Assembly (NCBI RefSeq): GCF_004303025.1
Contig: NZ_PJQW01000002.1
Location: forward strand, 124,001-188,000
Reading direction: 5' to 3'
DNA: 64,000 bases
Source: Flavobacterium sp. J27
Lineage (GTDB): Bacteria; Bacteroidota; Bacteroidia; Flavobacteriales; Flavobacteriaceae
The notes beneath the pieces were generated by a model, which was not told where the DNA came from, did not search any database, and saw only the letters and a program-made list of their open reading frames with translations. The position numbers were made by a program, and so were the translations under genes. Each line of letters begins with the position of its first letter. The stretch's first letter is position 1. Positions 56,240 through 64,000 of the stretch are shown piece by piece.

Positions 56240-56316
56240 GTTTTAGAATTTTAATTGGGCTTTACATCGTTTAATTTTTTTTAATAATTCATTTTCCGAA
56301 CAAAGTGTAGGCTTTT

Positions 56317-56484
56317 TTACTTGCTTTTAAAGCTTATGTATACATGGCCAATTGTTCTGTTTTGTCCTTTTATATCATGAACTTCCCAATCTTCAGGTAA
56401 TTCTTGAACCCTTATATCCCTCAATTGATTGCTGATGCTTTAATTTCCTTTACCAAAATGAAAACGCACTAATCTATTAGGTGT
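56317..56484 (-). pseudogene. Short degraded coding remnant
   Basis: On the minus strand one frame reads NRLVRFHFGKGN, a stop (TAA), then about 40 codons with protein-like composition (NQLRDIRVQELPEDW, EVHDIKGQNRTIGHVYISF) before TAA. Upstream it is closed by TAG. This looks like the last part of an inactivated gene. Source family not recognised. Confidence 0.35.
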
Positions 56485-56508
56485 CTATTATAATTTTTGT
56501 TATGATCA

Positions 56509-58185
56509 CTATTTCCAAACAGGAATTTTAATAAAACTCTCATTATGCCATTTTATTTCCAAAGGCTCTTTGGCATCTTTTATAGTTTCTTCAGAAACTG
56601 GTTTTCCTGACCCATAATTAATAATTTCAAATGGATGTTTATTAATGTTGAGTAAAATGATAAGACGACTACCTTTACTTATTTGTTTACTTATAAAACG
56701 AGTAGTACTAAAAGGGATACTTTCTTTCTTATTTGGAGTTAAAAGTTGTCTTTTTTCATTGTTTTTAGAATAACTTGCTCTTCCTACATATCGAGTTAGA
56801 AAAAAATAGTTTCCATTTGGCATTAGTTCATATAATGCAACGGAAATATCCATGTCTTTTTTATTAATCGTAGCAAATAAATTTCCTATAAATGAGCCAT
56901 TTATTGAAAACGCATTTTCAAATGGTTGTGATTCAAAACGTATTCCATTACTAATATCGAGTGAGTCGAAAATTATTTCTGGCGTGTAATAATTATTTTG
57001 ATTTTCACGATTTTTAAAATCTACGATTTGTTTTTCAAAGTTACTCTTTTTAGGCTTATTATTAGTTAGTTTACCTTGATTTAAATAAAAAGAAAGGGTA
57101 TCATTATTTATCATTTTTAAGGACGAAGCATGCTTCCATTCGTTGGTTCCCATTACCTGATAATTGACTTTGTCTTTTAAGATTTCTGGTTTTGGTTTAC
57201 CTTTTAAAATATAATCAAGCCAATCATAAGCTAAATCTAGCATGTTAATACTAGCAACTTCATCAATGGTATAACCCATTACTTTTTTTGAAGGCTTTCT
57301 TTGTGCTCCCCAATGATCATAAGGCCCTATCACAAAGTAATGATTTGCATTTTTATTATATTTATGATGTAATTTGAAATATTGAATAGCTCCAATTTGT
57401 GATCCATCATAATACCCCGTTGTAGTTAAGATAGGAATATTAATTTTGGCATATTCATCAGGACTGGGTACCATAGATTGCCAATAGCTGTCATAGTCAG
57501 GATGGGATAGCCATTTTTGAAAAATCAGATTTTTATAACCTGCTAAACTATCCATCTTTTTAAATGCTATTCCTTTTTCAAACCACTCAAATGGTAAACT
57601 TCTTCTTAAGGGCTCTTTTTTATAGATATTATCATGTGACCAATACAAGCCTAAATTCATTTGAACATTATTCTCCATTGGTGCATCAAAGCCGGGCATA
57701 ACGGCTACTTGAGGAACTATCGTTTTTAAGGCGGGATGCACATTTTTTGTTGTTGCCCATTGCGAAAATCCAGTATAACTACCACCATACATTCCTACAG
57801 TTCCATTACACCATGATTGTTTACTTAACCAATCGATAACATCATAAATATCGCTTGTTTCGTGTTCATAAGGTGCATAATCTTTTAAATCTGTTTTAAT
57901 GCCACGAGCGTATGTAACTACACCAACATATCCTTTGTCTGCTGATAACTTTGCAAAATAGGCATCTGATTTCCCTTGATAATATGTGGTATAGAATAAA
58001 ACAACTGGTAATGGAGTGTTACCTTCTTTTTTTTGTACTATTATCGCTGATAAGGCAACACCACTTTTTGTGGGAATCAATACATCATCTTGAATAACGT
58101 AAAGACTATCTTGTGTAACAGATTGTTGTCCTAAGATTGTTGAAATAGAACACAAAAAGAGGAGGATATAAAAATATTTTTTCAT
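56509..58185 (-). CDS. CocE/NonD family X-Pro dipeptidyl-peptidase-like hydrolase
   Basis: 558 residues with a signal peptide (FYILLFLCSISTILGQ). MYGGSYTGFSQW supplies the GxSYxG nucleophile, ILTTTGYYDG the Asp region and VIGPYDHWGA the His; a C-terminal jelly-roll (about 365-558) is typical of CocE/NonD and X-prolyl peptidases. Predicted to be a periplasmic or secreted serine hydrolase of an acyl-ester or peptide. Confidence 0.92.
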   Translation of the reverse strand: MKKYFYILLFLCSISTILGQQSVTQDSLYVIQDDVLIPTKSGVALSAIIVQKKEGNTPLPVVLFYTTYYQGKSDAYFAKLSADKGYVGVVTYARGIKTDLKDYAPYEHETSDIYDVIDWLSKQSWCNGTVGMYGGSYTGFSQWATTKNVHPALKTIVPQVAVMPGFDAPMENNVQMNLGLYWSHDNIYKKEPLRRSLPFEWFEKGIAFKKMDSLAGYKNLIFQKWLSHPDYDSYWQSMVPSPDEYAKINIPILTTTGYYDGSQIGAIQYFKLHHKYNKNANHYFVIGPYDHWGAQRKPSKKVMGYTIDEVASINMLDLAYDWLDYILKGKPKPEILKDKVNYQVMGTNEWKHASSLKMINNDTLSFYLNQGKLTNNKPKKSNFEKQIVDFKNRENQNNYYTPEIIFDSLDISNGIRFESQPFENAFSINGSFIGNLFATINKKDMDISVALYELMPNGNYFFLTRYVGRASYSKNNEKRQLLTPNKKESIPFSTTRFISKQISKGSRLIILLNINKHPFEIINYGSGKPVSEETIKDAKEPLEIKWHNESFIKIPVWK

Positions 58186-58297
58186 GGTTTAATCACTATA
58201 ATAATTTTATAAAGTTTTAATCTATTGAAATAAGCTGGATTACAACATTTATTTATTATTTACAAATCTAAGCATTTAAATATTAGTTTATAAACAA

Positions 58298-58326
58298 AAA
58301 AAGAGTGTCATTGTGACACTCTTTCA
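58298..58326 (-). terminator. Terminator of the 58361 gene
   Basis: AAAGAGTGTCA/TGACACTCTTT stem with a three-base loop; on the minus strand a T-run follows. Confidence 0.8.
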
Positions 58327-58360
58327 AACTTAAAAAATTATAAATTAAAAAAGGGAACTC

Positions 58361-58858
58361 TTACTCGGTAGTCGTATTATTTTTGGTAACTAACGTACTG
58401 CTGGCACTAGTATTTGGGAAAAACTGTCTCATTTCGTCTACTTTCCCAGTAAAACCTGGTGTTTTAGTTGTCGATTTGTATTTGCTAAAATCATAATCGG
58501 TGAGGGCATCTTGGTAATTGTCGTAATCGTGTACAATTTTAAAGTCACTCAGCATGCGGGTAATTGTTGCCAAACGATCTAAACGGGTATCGGCAAAAAG
58601 ACGATCTTGAAAATCGGCTTCAAATTCTACCCAATCCACATCGGGAGAAGCCAAGCTACTTTGGGTTTGTTGAAATTCGCGGCATTTGTTTACCAATAAT
58701 TTATTGGTTTCTTTAATGCTACCAAACTTCTGACGCTCTTCATTAGATAAGTTTTGAGTAACCGAAGTTAAATTTGCTTCAATGCTCGCCAAAGCATCGT
58801 CAATAGCTTGTTTCTGTGCTGGAGTAAGATGGTATACTCCTAAATTGTTTAATGACAT
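58361..58858 (-). CDS. Helical soluble protein of unknown function
   Basis: 165 residues, no signal peptide, almost all helix-favouring with heptad-like stretches (PAQKQAIDDALASIEANL, QNLSNEERQKFGSI). A conserved-looking WVEFEADFQDRLFADTRLDRL segment sits centrally and the tail is Ser/Thr-rich. No family recognised. The phased AAAATTTT array lies 95-215 bp upstream. Confidence 0.65.
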   Translation of the reverse strand: MSLNNLGVYHLTPAQKQAIDDALASIEANLTSVTQNLSNEERQKFGSIKETNKLLVNKCREFQQTQSSLASPDVDWVEFEADFQDRLFADTRLDRLATITRMLSDFKIVHDYDNYQDALTDYDFSKYKSTTKTPGFTGKVDEMRQFFPNTSASSTLVTKNNTTTE

Positions 58859-58952
58859 ATTTGTACTATTAATTTGTTATAAGAAACTATTTACAAATGA
58901 TATGCCACAAATGGTAAGAAATATGTTATAAATATGTTAAATGCATGAAAAA

Positions 58953-59072
58953 ACATAAAATTTTATGTGCCGAGGTTAAAATTTTATGTTGTTGAGATAA
59001 AATTTTACGTCTCTCTACGTAAAATTTTGGGTCTCTTACCTAAAATTTTAGGTCCTTGAGGTAAAATTTTAG
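58953..59072. repeat. Six phased TAAAATTTTA palindromes at 21-22 bp spacing
   Basis: Copies begin at 58956, 58977, 58998, 59020, 59041 and 59062. The first is extended to a 16-bp palindrome ACATAAAATTTTATGT; copy 4 has TAAAATTTTG. Spacers are G/T/C-richer and not conserved. The spacing equals two helical turns, so all copies face one side of the helix. Confidence 0.9.
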
Positions 59073-59161
59073 GTTATTGGGGGTAAAAATAAAGATGTTT
59101 TAGGAAAGGAGTTCTTTGAAAGAGTTTAGTGATTGGTAAAAACGATGTTGGGCGTTGGTTT

Positions 59162-59620
59162 TTATTCATTTATAGATTCTATTTCCCCTGTTTGGTATAA
59201 TCTTTCAATTAAAGGTTTAAGTTGTTGCCAATTAATTCCTTCTATTTCTTTTTTGTATTTTTCAGTTGAATTCATGTAAGATAAAAGAAACCAACTATTA
59301 ATATGCCCAAACTCTGGATTATTACTTAATACAACTTCGACTTGTTGCTTATATTTTTTATTATAAAATCCACATTCACAACCGTGAAAAGCATAATTCC
59401 AGCGTTTAGAAAGTTCACCTTTTCTTGGTATTTCTTTATTATTTCTTGAAATTAATTTTTCGTAATCTTTTTCATTTTCAATATCAAGTCCATATTTTTC
59501 TGCAAGTTTACGCATCAATTCTTTACCGTCACTTCGATAATCAATTATGGCTTCTTTAACAACATCAAGTTTTATTTTGATAGTATTCTTTTTAAAGTAT
59601 TTCAACCATTTTTGTATCAT
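59162..59620 (-). CDS. DUF6896-like small protein
   Basis: 152 residues. The C-terminal two thirds contain WNYAFHGCECGFYNKKYKQQVEVVL, which resembles the HG..C.F..k....VEV motif of DUF6896-type proteins found near polymorphic toxin and accessory loci. Basic N-terminal helix. Function unknown. It lies in an accessory stretch with cassette-like spacing. Confidence 0.6.
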   Translation of the reverse strand: MIQKWLKYFKKNTIKIKLDVVKEAIIDYRSDGKELMRKLAEKYGLDIENEKDYEKLISRNNKEIPRKGELSKRWNYAFHGCECGFYNKKYKQQVEVVLSNNPEFGHINSWFLLSYMNSTEKYKKEIEGINWQQLKPLIERLYQTGEIESINE

Positions 59621-59731
59621 TTTTTTGATGTAGAATTTTTGTTTGACGGTTTTCTTAAAACGGAGTAAAGGTTTAGGATATTAGAAGTGGTGTGAATTTA
59701 GCAATAAATTCCACAAGTACAAATATATGGC

Positions 59732-59752
59732 AGAAATTCCGCAGGAATTTCT
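59732..59752. repeat. Perfect 9-bp inverted repeat with 3-base loop
   Basis: AGAAATTCC/GGAATTTCT around GCA, in the gap between the genes ending at 59162-59620 and 59810-60517. It has the short-loop form of a structured recombination site or attC-like element. Confidence 0.6.
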
Positions 59753-59788
59753 AAAGTAGGCGAGAACAAGCAATTACTTATAGCCAAT

Positions 59789-59798
59789 GTTGGTAGCC
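59789..59798. repeat. Left 10-bp member of inverted repeat pair flanking the 59810 gene
   Basis: GTTGGTAGCC, inverted relative to GGCTACCAAC at 60529-60538 on the other side of the gene. Confidence 0.7.
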
Positions 59799-59809
59799 GT
59801 TTTTTATTT

Positions 59810-60517
59810 TTAATTTTCGTCAAAGTTCAATTCCTTATTTTTCATTGCAGTTTGCCAACCATAGGGAAAAATACCGTGTTCATTTTCTGTTATACTTGTC
59901 ATTATTTGACTAACTCGTTTTTGTATTCCAATTGGTAGTTCGTAATACGATTCGTCAACTTTAGTATTTCTCTCAAAATCAAGAGTTCCGTTTTGATGCC
60001 TAATTGCTCTCTTTTTCCCATTATGATAAACCACTATTTTAATTCGTCCATCATCTGTTCCATTCATTCCATATGTTCCATAAACTATAATTGGGTCAAC
60101 AAATCCATCATTATCGTAGTCATTTAATTCAAAATATTTTGTCCAAAAATTAATAGAATATTCCTCTGAAACTTCATTGCCCTTTGGAAGAATAAAGTCT
60201 TTTAATTTCCATTCTAAATGATATTGTTCCTCTTTTAAATTAAAGCAAAAAGCCTTTATAGAATCAAAGCATTCTTTTCCATTATCACATTCAGTTTTAT
60301 TTTCGGTCATAATAAGATAATGAGTTCCACCATTATCTTCATACTTATAGATTCGGTATATAGAATAATCTATTTTGAGTTTTGTCTTTAAGCTTTCAGT
60401 GAAAATTGAAACAATTTCTTGTTCGGTTAATTGACTGCTATTAGTTTTCAAATTTTGTCCAAACGCAAAATTTGTAACTGTAATTAAAAGTAATATTAAT
60501 ATTTTCCTTTTCATCAT
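59810..60517 (-). CDS. Secreted protein of unknown function (possibly M949_RS01915 family)
   Basis: 235 residues from ATG 60517 (the in-frame TTG at 60526 is less likely). Signal peptide ILILLLITVTNFAFGQ. The middle shows ELNDYDNDGFVDPIIVYGTYG, an FG-GAP/EF-hand-like Asp-rich turn, and conserved DDGRIKIVVYH. Similar-looking proteins in Bacteroidota are annotated as surface polysaccharide biosynthesis related, but the basis for that is weak. Flanked by an inverted 10-bp pair, suggesting a mobile cassette. Confidence 0.6.
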   Translation of the reverse strand: MMKRKILILLLITVTNFAFGQNLKTNSSQLTEQEIVSIFTESLKTKLKIDYSIYRIYKYEDNGGTHYLIMTENKTECDNGKECFDSIKAFCFNLKEEQYHLEWKLKDFILPKGNEVSEEYSINFWTKYFELNDYDNDGFVDPIIVYGTYGMNGTDDGRIKIVVYHNGKKRAIRHQNGTLDFERNTKVDESYYELPIGIQKRVSQIMTSITENEHGIFPYGWQTAMKNKELNFDEN

Positions 60518-60528
60518 TTTGTTCAAAT

Positions 60529-60538
60529 GGCTACCAAC
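60529..60538. repeat. Right 10-bp member of inverted repeat pair
   Basis: GGCTACCAAC, followed by CGTTCTCACGC; partner of 59789-59798. Confidence 0.7.
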
Positions 60539-60657
60539 GTTCTCACGCTTGACGAGGTTGCGAGCTTTGGAACCGATTATTTTCTGTTAAAGATAAAATA
60601 TTTTCGTGAAGGAATAATTTCAATTCAAGAAAAACCAACAATAGCGTGAAACCGCTT

Positions 60658-61662
60658 TTAGTTGTTGGTGTTATTAGATTCAAAAACATATGGAGAATTA
60701 ATAAAATCCATTATTATTTGCGGATATTTCTCTTGTAAAAAATCCATCAAGTTAATTGAAAATGGTAAAATTCGGTCGTCTTTAATTCCGCTTGTTATAT
60801 TATTCCAAGCTGTTGGATAATATCTTGAAATTGTACCAAAAATAAAAGACGTAGCAAACATTTTTGAAATATCATTCAGAAAGAAAAAACCATTGAAAGG
60901 CGGAATTAAATATGGATCTCCAATAACTTGAAATGTACTAGACCATTTTTGAGATAGATGTGGAGGAACATTACTTTCAAATGTAATTTTGGTTATTCTG
61001 TCGGTTTCTTCAATCTTTCTATTTTTATAAATATGTTCAGGAAATATTTCTTCGAAATTTCCTTTACCAATAGCCTCAACAATTGTTTTGTCTCCAGCAT
61101 GTTTTAACTTATCCAGTTCGTAAGAAGGAACAGATTCGCCTAACCAAGCTTTCACAGATTTCTTTAAATCAGGATAAGAGTACGAAAGTTCTTTAAGGCT
61201 AAATTCATATTCTCCGGTAAAAATTACGTATTCTGCATGCCAATTTATTCCGCTGCTTTTCGCACGGAAGTATGATTTATTGTTTGTTGCTTTTAAAAGT
61301 TCTTTAAAAGTTCCTGAAGATGATTTTACAATAATATTTTCGAACTTTCCGGTGCATGAGATATCTGTCCAATTATTTATTTTTAATCCATGAGAAGGGA
61401 ATATATTATTTTCTCTTGAATCTCTATTTAAGATTAATATTAATCCTCGACTTAATGCAACAATACCATAATATTGCAACAAAGGTTTTACGGAAACATC
61501 TGCGCTTACGACTGACTCGAAATAACTTCTTCCTTGTTTAAAAGCTGATGTAATTTCTGTTGCTTTGGAAGTATTAATTTCATAACCAAATTTCGTTTTG
61601 ATATATTGTTTAACCAAATCTTTACTTTCAAACTCGCGTAAAAAATGCCAAATATCATTCAT
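60658..61662 (-). CDS. YaaC-like protein
   Basis: 334 residues. LREFESKDLVKQYIK at the start, SVKPLLQYYGIVALSRGLILIL (the YaaC central pattern), HGLK and the end LPFSINLMDFLQEKYPQIIMDF agree with the YaaC family of Bacillus. Function unknown; family members are cytoplasmic. It stands in the accessory block and its gene ends inside a palindromic CCAACAA...TTGTTGG region. Confidence 0.7.
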   Translation of the reverse strand: MNDIWHFLREFESKDLVKQYIKTKFGYEINTSKATEITSAFKQGRSYFESVVSADVSVKPLLQYYGIVALSRGLILILNRDSRENNIFPSHGLKINNWTDISCTGKFENIIVKSSSGTFKELLKATNNKSYFRAKSSGINWHAEYVIFTGEYEFSLKELSYSYPDLKKSVKAWLGESVPSYELDKLKHAGDKTIVEAIGKGNFEEIFPEHIYKNRKIEETDRITKITFESNVPPHLSQKWSSTFQVIGDPYLIPPFNGFFFLNDISKMFATSFIFGTISRYYPTAWNNITSGIKDDRILPFSINLMDFLQEKYPQIIMDFINSPYVFESNNTNN

Positions 61663-62087
61663 AGTTTTCTGTTAATCGAGGGTTGTCGAACACTTGCCAC
61701 TAACTTGTATATACTCGCAATCCTATCACCAATCTACCACTTTATGGATATATAAGCCCTACAAGATAACGTTTTTCAAATATATTATTTTTCTATTTAA
61801 AAACGATGAAAAAACTTTTGTAGAACTACATAAGTTAATGGGAAGGTGTTTTAATGGAAATATCAATTTCAATGTCAATTTCAATGTCAATTTCAATAGC
61901 AATTTCAATAGCAATGGCAAATTCAATGGCAATAGCAATATCAAATTAAACGAACAACCAACAACCATCAACCGACAACTCACAACTCACAACCAACAAC
62001 TAAAAAAAACAGGTATTTCTACCTATAAATCCCTGCTATATTCTTTGTTACTTTGGGTAAACTAATCCGAACAATAAACAACTAAAT
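61663..62087. repeat. Low-complexity intergenic stretch with CAATNN and AACAACC repeats
   Basis: 61854-61945 is a run of TCAATN hexamers (TCAATTTCAATG type), 61952-62001 a run of AACAACC-like units similar to those in dnaX. A plus-strand ORF across it (NGNINFNVNFN...) consists mainly of these repeats and is not convincing as a gene, although a remnant of a degraded gene cannot be excluded. Confidence 0.6.
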
Positions 62088-64000
62088 ATGGCTAGTACCA
62101 AAAATCAAAAGGCAATGTATGACCAGGTGGTTTCTATTTTAGATACCTTACAAGGTAATACCATTCCCAGTTATCAAGGCCTGTATGCCTTCTGGCAAAA
62201 TCCAGAGGTATTCCTTAATGCGTCTTTGTATGGGCAACGCTTAATTGCTCCTCAAGACGGGCTTACGACCCAAACGACGGCTTCAGGATGTTGTGGTAGT
62301 AGTGCTCCCGCAAGCAATGCACCCGACAAAACCATGAGTCCTGTAAAAACAGAAGGCTGCTGTGGTTCTCAAGAAACCGCAATGGCACCTATCGATAGTC
62401 AACCGCAACTGACTTCTTCGGCTAACTTAGCGGCACCTAAAGTAACTACTGATTGTTGGCCTTCAGGAGGCAGTAGTGGTGGAGGTGGTGCTTTTCCAAC
62501 GGTGAAAAGAAGCGATCAATCGGGTATTATCATCGGTTTAAAAGGCCAATATCCTTTCGATGGAAGTATGTTCCCTAAATTGTTATGGGACACAACCAAT
62601 GAAGCAACTGCTGAACAAATTCAGTTTATTGCCAATTGGATCGATTCGGGTTGCCCGTTGACGTTAGAAGAAGAACAAATGAATAAACTGCAATTGGTTT
62701 CCACAGCCAAAGTGAGCAATTTAGTGGCTTTAGCCCGTGGAGAAATGTTGCATGCCCAAGCGCAAGCACCTACCAATGAAAGCAAATCAAGTGTAAATGG
62801 CTTAACCGTTCGTAAAGAAATTAGTTCGTTAACTGCTGAAGAATTGGAAACGTTCCGTGAAGCGATTAATTGCATGAATCAATACAACGACTATTGGCAA
62901 GACGATAGAAGTTTCGATTATTGGGCACGCATTCACACCAATTCGTGTCAGCACGGTTGGGAGCAATTCTTACCTTGGCACCGTTTGTATTTGTATTTCT
63001 TCGAGCAAAAATTACAAGATTACAATCCCAACATATCATTACCGTATTGGTCTTGGACCGATTATGCGGATGTAAATACGAATACGTTTAACAATTCACA
63101 ATTCGATTTAGGAGTCATTCCCGATGCGTACGGTTGTTTTTTAACTGCCAAAGGGTTTGAAAAACTAAGCACGATGAAAGCTGCTGACGGTTCGTTGTTG
63201 TTTTCACCCAAAGAAACCACCGCATTGGCTTCGTTAACCAAAAAAGGTACGATTTTCAATTCGGGATTGCGTTTCTTAAAAGCAGCAGGTATCGATTATG
63301 AAATTATCAATCAGAATAATGTTGCCATTTGGTCACCCAAAATCAATGCATTGTATACCGTTTTAAAAGAAGTCAATCCCTTATGGTTCCCGAATAGATG
63401 GCCGGGCTCTTTAAATGGTACGGCTGCCATTTCACAATATCCAACCAAAGACGATATTGCCTTAATTTTAGACATTAATAACTTTGCCGATATGGGTGGT
63501 GGTTCGGCTTACGACCACTATTTTGGAGCTTTGGAAAAAGTCCACAATGGCATGCATAATTTTTCAGGGGGAACTAATCCGAATTATCCTGATAATAACA
63601 AAGATTGGGTTAAGATATACCAAAAATTAAACCTAACTCCAGATCCACAAAATTTAGACAACCCTATTTACGGTTGGATGACCGATAATCGTACCACCGC
63701 ATTTGATCCGTTGTTTTGGGGACATCATTCTAACGTGGACCGTATTTGGGCCAAATGGCAAGAACAACATAATGGGACACCACTAGAAATGGATGCGGTT
63801 ATGGCTCCTTGGACATTAACCGTAAAAGAAGCGATGAGCATTCAAAAATTAGGGTATACTTACATGAGAGATTCGGTGTTTTATCCGGTTTCTAATGCGG
63901 TGGGTTTAACCCAATTTAAAGCAGCTCCAGCACAAGTGTCGCAAACCACTTTACAAGCACACCGCAAAGCGGAAATTGTATTGCATCGTGTTCAAATGGG
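62088..64000 (+). CDS. Tyrosinase (3' partial)
   Basis: The frame is open from ATG 62088 to the window edge (637 codons). CuA ligands are His283, His289 and His298 (IHTNSCQHGWEQFLPWHR); CuB ligands are His486 and His490 (VHNGMHNF) and His546 (FDPLFWGHHSNVDRIW). In front lies a unique region: a Gly/Ser/Ala linker with GCCGS repeats (Cys68-69 and Cys91-92), Cys123, and a segment LLWDTTNEATAEQIQFIANWI at about 164-186. No signal peptide. Tyrosinases oxidise phenols to quinones, leading to melanin. The gene continues beyond the window. Confidence 0.95.
   Translation, partial: MASTKNQKAMYDQVVSILDTLQGNTIPSYQGLYAFWQNPEVFLNASLYGQRLIAPQDGLTTQTTASGCCGSSAPASNAPDKTMSPVKTEGCCGSQETAMAPIDSQPQLTSSANLAAPKVTTDCWPSGGSSGGGGAFPTVKRSDQSGIIIGLKGQYPFDGSMFPKLLWDTTNEATAEQIQFIANWIDSGCPLTLEEEQMNKLQLVSTAKVSNLVALARGEMLHAQAQAPTNESKSSVNGLTVRKEISSLTAEELETFREAINCMNQYNDYWQDDRSFDYWARIHTNSCQHGWEQFLPWHRLYLYFFEQKLQDYNPNISLPYWSWTDYADVNTNTFNNSQFDLGVIPDAYGCFLTAKGFEKLSTMKAADGSLLFSPKETTALASLTKKGTIFNSGLRFLKAAGIDYEIINQNNVAIWSPKINALYTVLKEVNPLWFPNRWPGSLNGTAAISQYPTKDDIALILDINNFADMGGGSAYDHYFGALEKVHNGMHNFSGGTNPNYPDNNKDWVKIYQKLNLTPDPQNLDNPIYGWMTDNRTTAFDPLFWGHHSNVDRIWAKWQEQHNGTPLEMDAVMAPWTLTVKEAMSIQKLGYTYMRDSVFYPVSNAVGLTQFKAAPAQVSQTTLQAHRKAEIVLHRVQM

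Noticed and set aside
58953..59072. CRISPR-like array
   Set aside because: The repeat is only about 10 bp and spacers about 11 bp; no cas genes. Described instead as phased palindromes.
61694..62065. Plus-strand ORF with NFNVNFN repeats
   Set aside because: Almost all of the sequence is low-complexity repeat; no recognisable start or domain. Kept only as a repeat region.

Overview
The window looks like chromosomal DNA of a Flavobacterium-like member of the Bacteroidota. It is strongly AT-rich. Secreted proteins end in the type IX secretion (T9SS) sorting domain, and there is a PorP/SprF plus OmpA/PD40 pair. Many genes are preceded by the Bacteroidota -7 promoter element TAnnTTTG. Families typical of the group are present (DUF3667, DUF4442, DUF5117-type metalloprotease, fused E1 alpha/beta dehydrogenase). 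No tRNA or rRNA gene, CRISPR array or insertion sequence was recognised. One stable RNA, the small SRP RNA, is clear.

Layout. 1-2.7 kb: two T9SS cargo proteins, the first cut by the window edge. 2.7-11.9 kb: mostly minus-strand housekeeping and small enzymes (DCC protein, MutS2, three tandem GNAT acetyltransferases, nucleoside phosphorylase, SUI1-like factor, 2OG-Fe(II)-type oxygenase), with ung on the plus strand. 12-26 kb: fused 2-oxoacid dehydrogenase E1, a pseudouridine synthase, a phosphoethanolamine-transferase-like sulfatase-fold protein with a FAM151/GDPD-like partner, panB, sdaA, a zinc-protease lipoprotein, dnaK and a large metzincin. 26-31 kb: nitronate monooxygenase/DUF4442 behind a perfect 34-bp palindrome, then a duplicated two-gene module of unknown small membrane proteins. 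31-42 kb: glutaminyl cyclase, SRP RNA, dipeptide epimerase, SDR, transaldolase, a TlpA-like lipoprotein without its cysteines, ABC-F, a BLUF photosensor, pyrR-pyrB, an rnz cluster and pdxH, followed by a candidate small RNA. 42-49 kb: OmpA/PD40 plus PorP/SprF without an adjacent adhesin, then a two-gene unit of unknown role (membrane-anchored trypsin-like protease plus outer-membrane barrel). 49-53 kb: sixA-ppk-ppx (polyphosphate). 53.5-55.4 kb: dnaX. 55.5-62 kb: accessory stretch with DUF3667, CocE hydrolase, unknown genes, a phased AAAATTTT array and cassette-like genes with own flanking inverted repeats. 62.1 kb to end: a tyrosinase cut by the window edge.

Most notable observations. (1) dnaX has its tau C-terminal half in the -1 frame relative to the N-terminal ATPase, with A AAA AAG inside a ten-A run at the junction, and its linker is encoded by about 26 copies of a 7-bp repeat whose copy number also sets the frame. 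(2) The protease/barrel pair at 45.6-48.8 kb is the best candidate for an undescribed system. (3) Six AAAATTTT palindromes at 21-22-bp spacing occupy a gene-free stretch near 59 kb. (4) A consensus promoter at 42.27 kb drives a structured transcript with no ORF that ends at a strong terminator. All functional statements come from reading motifs and family resemblance; no database search was possible.
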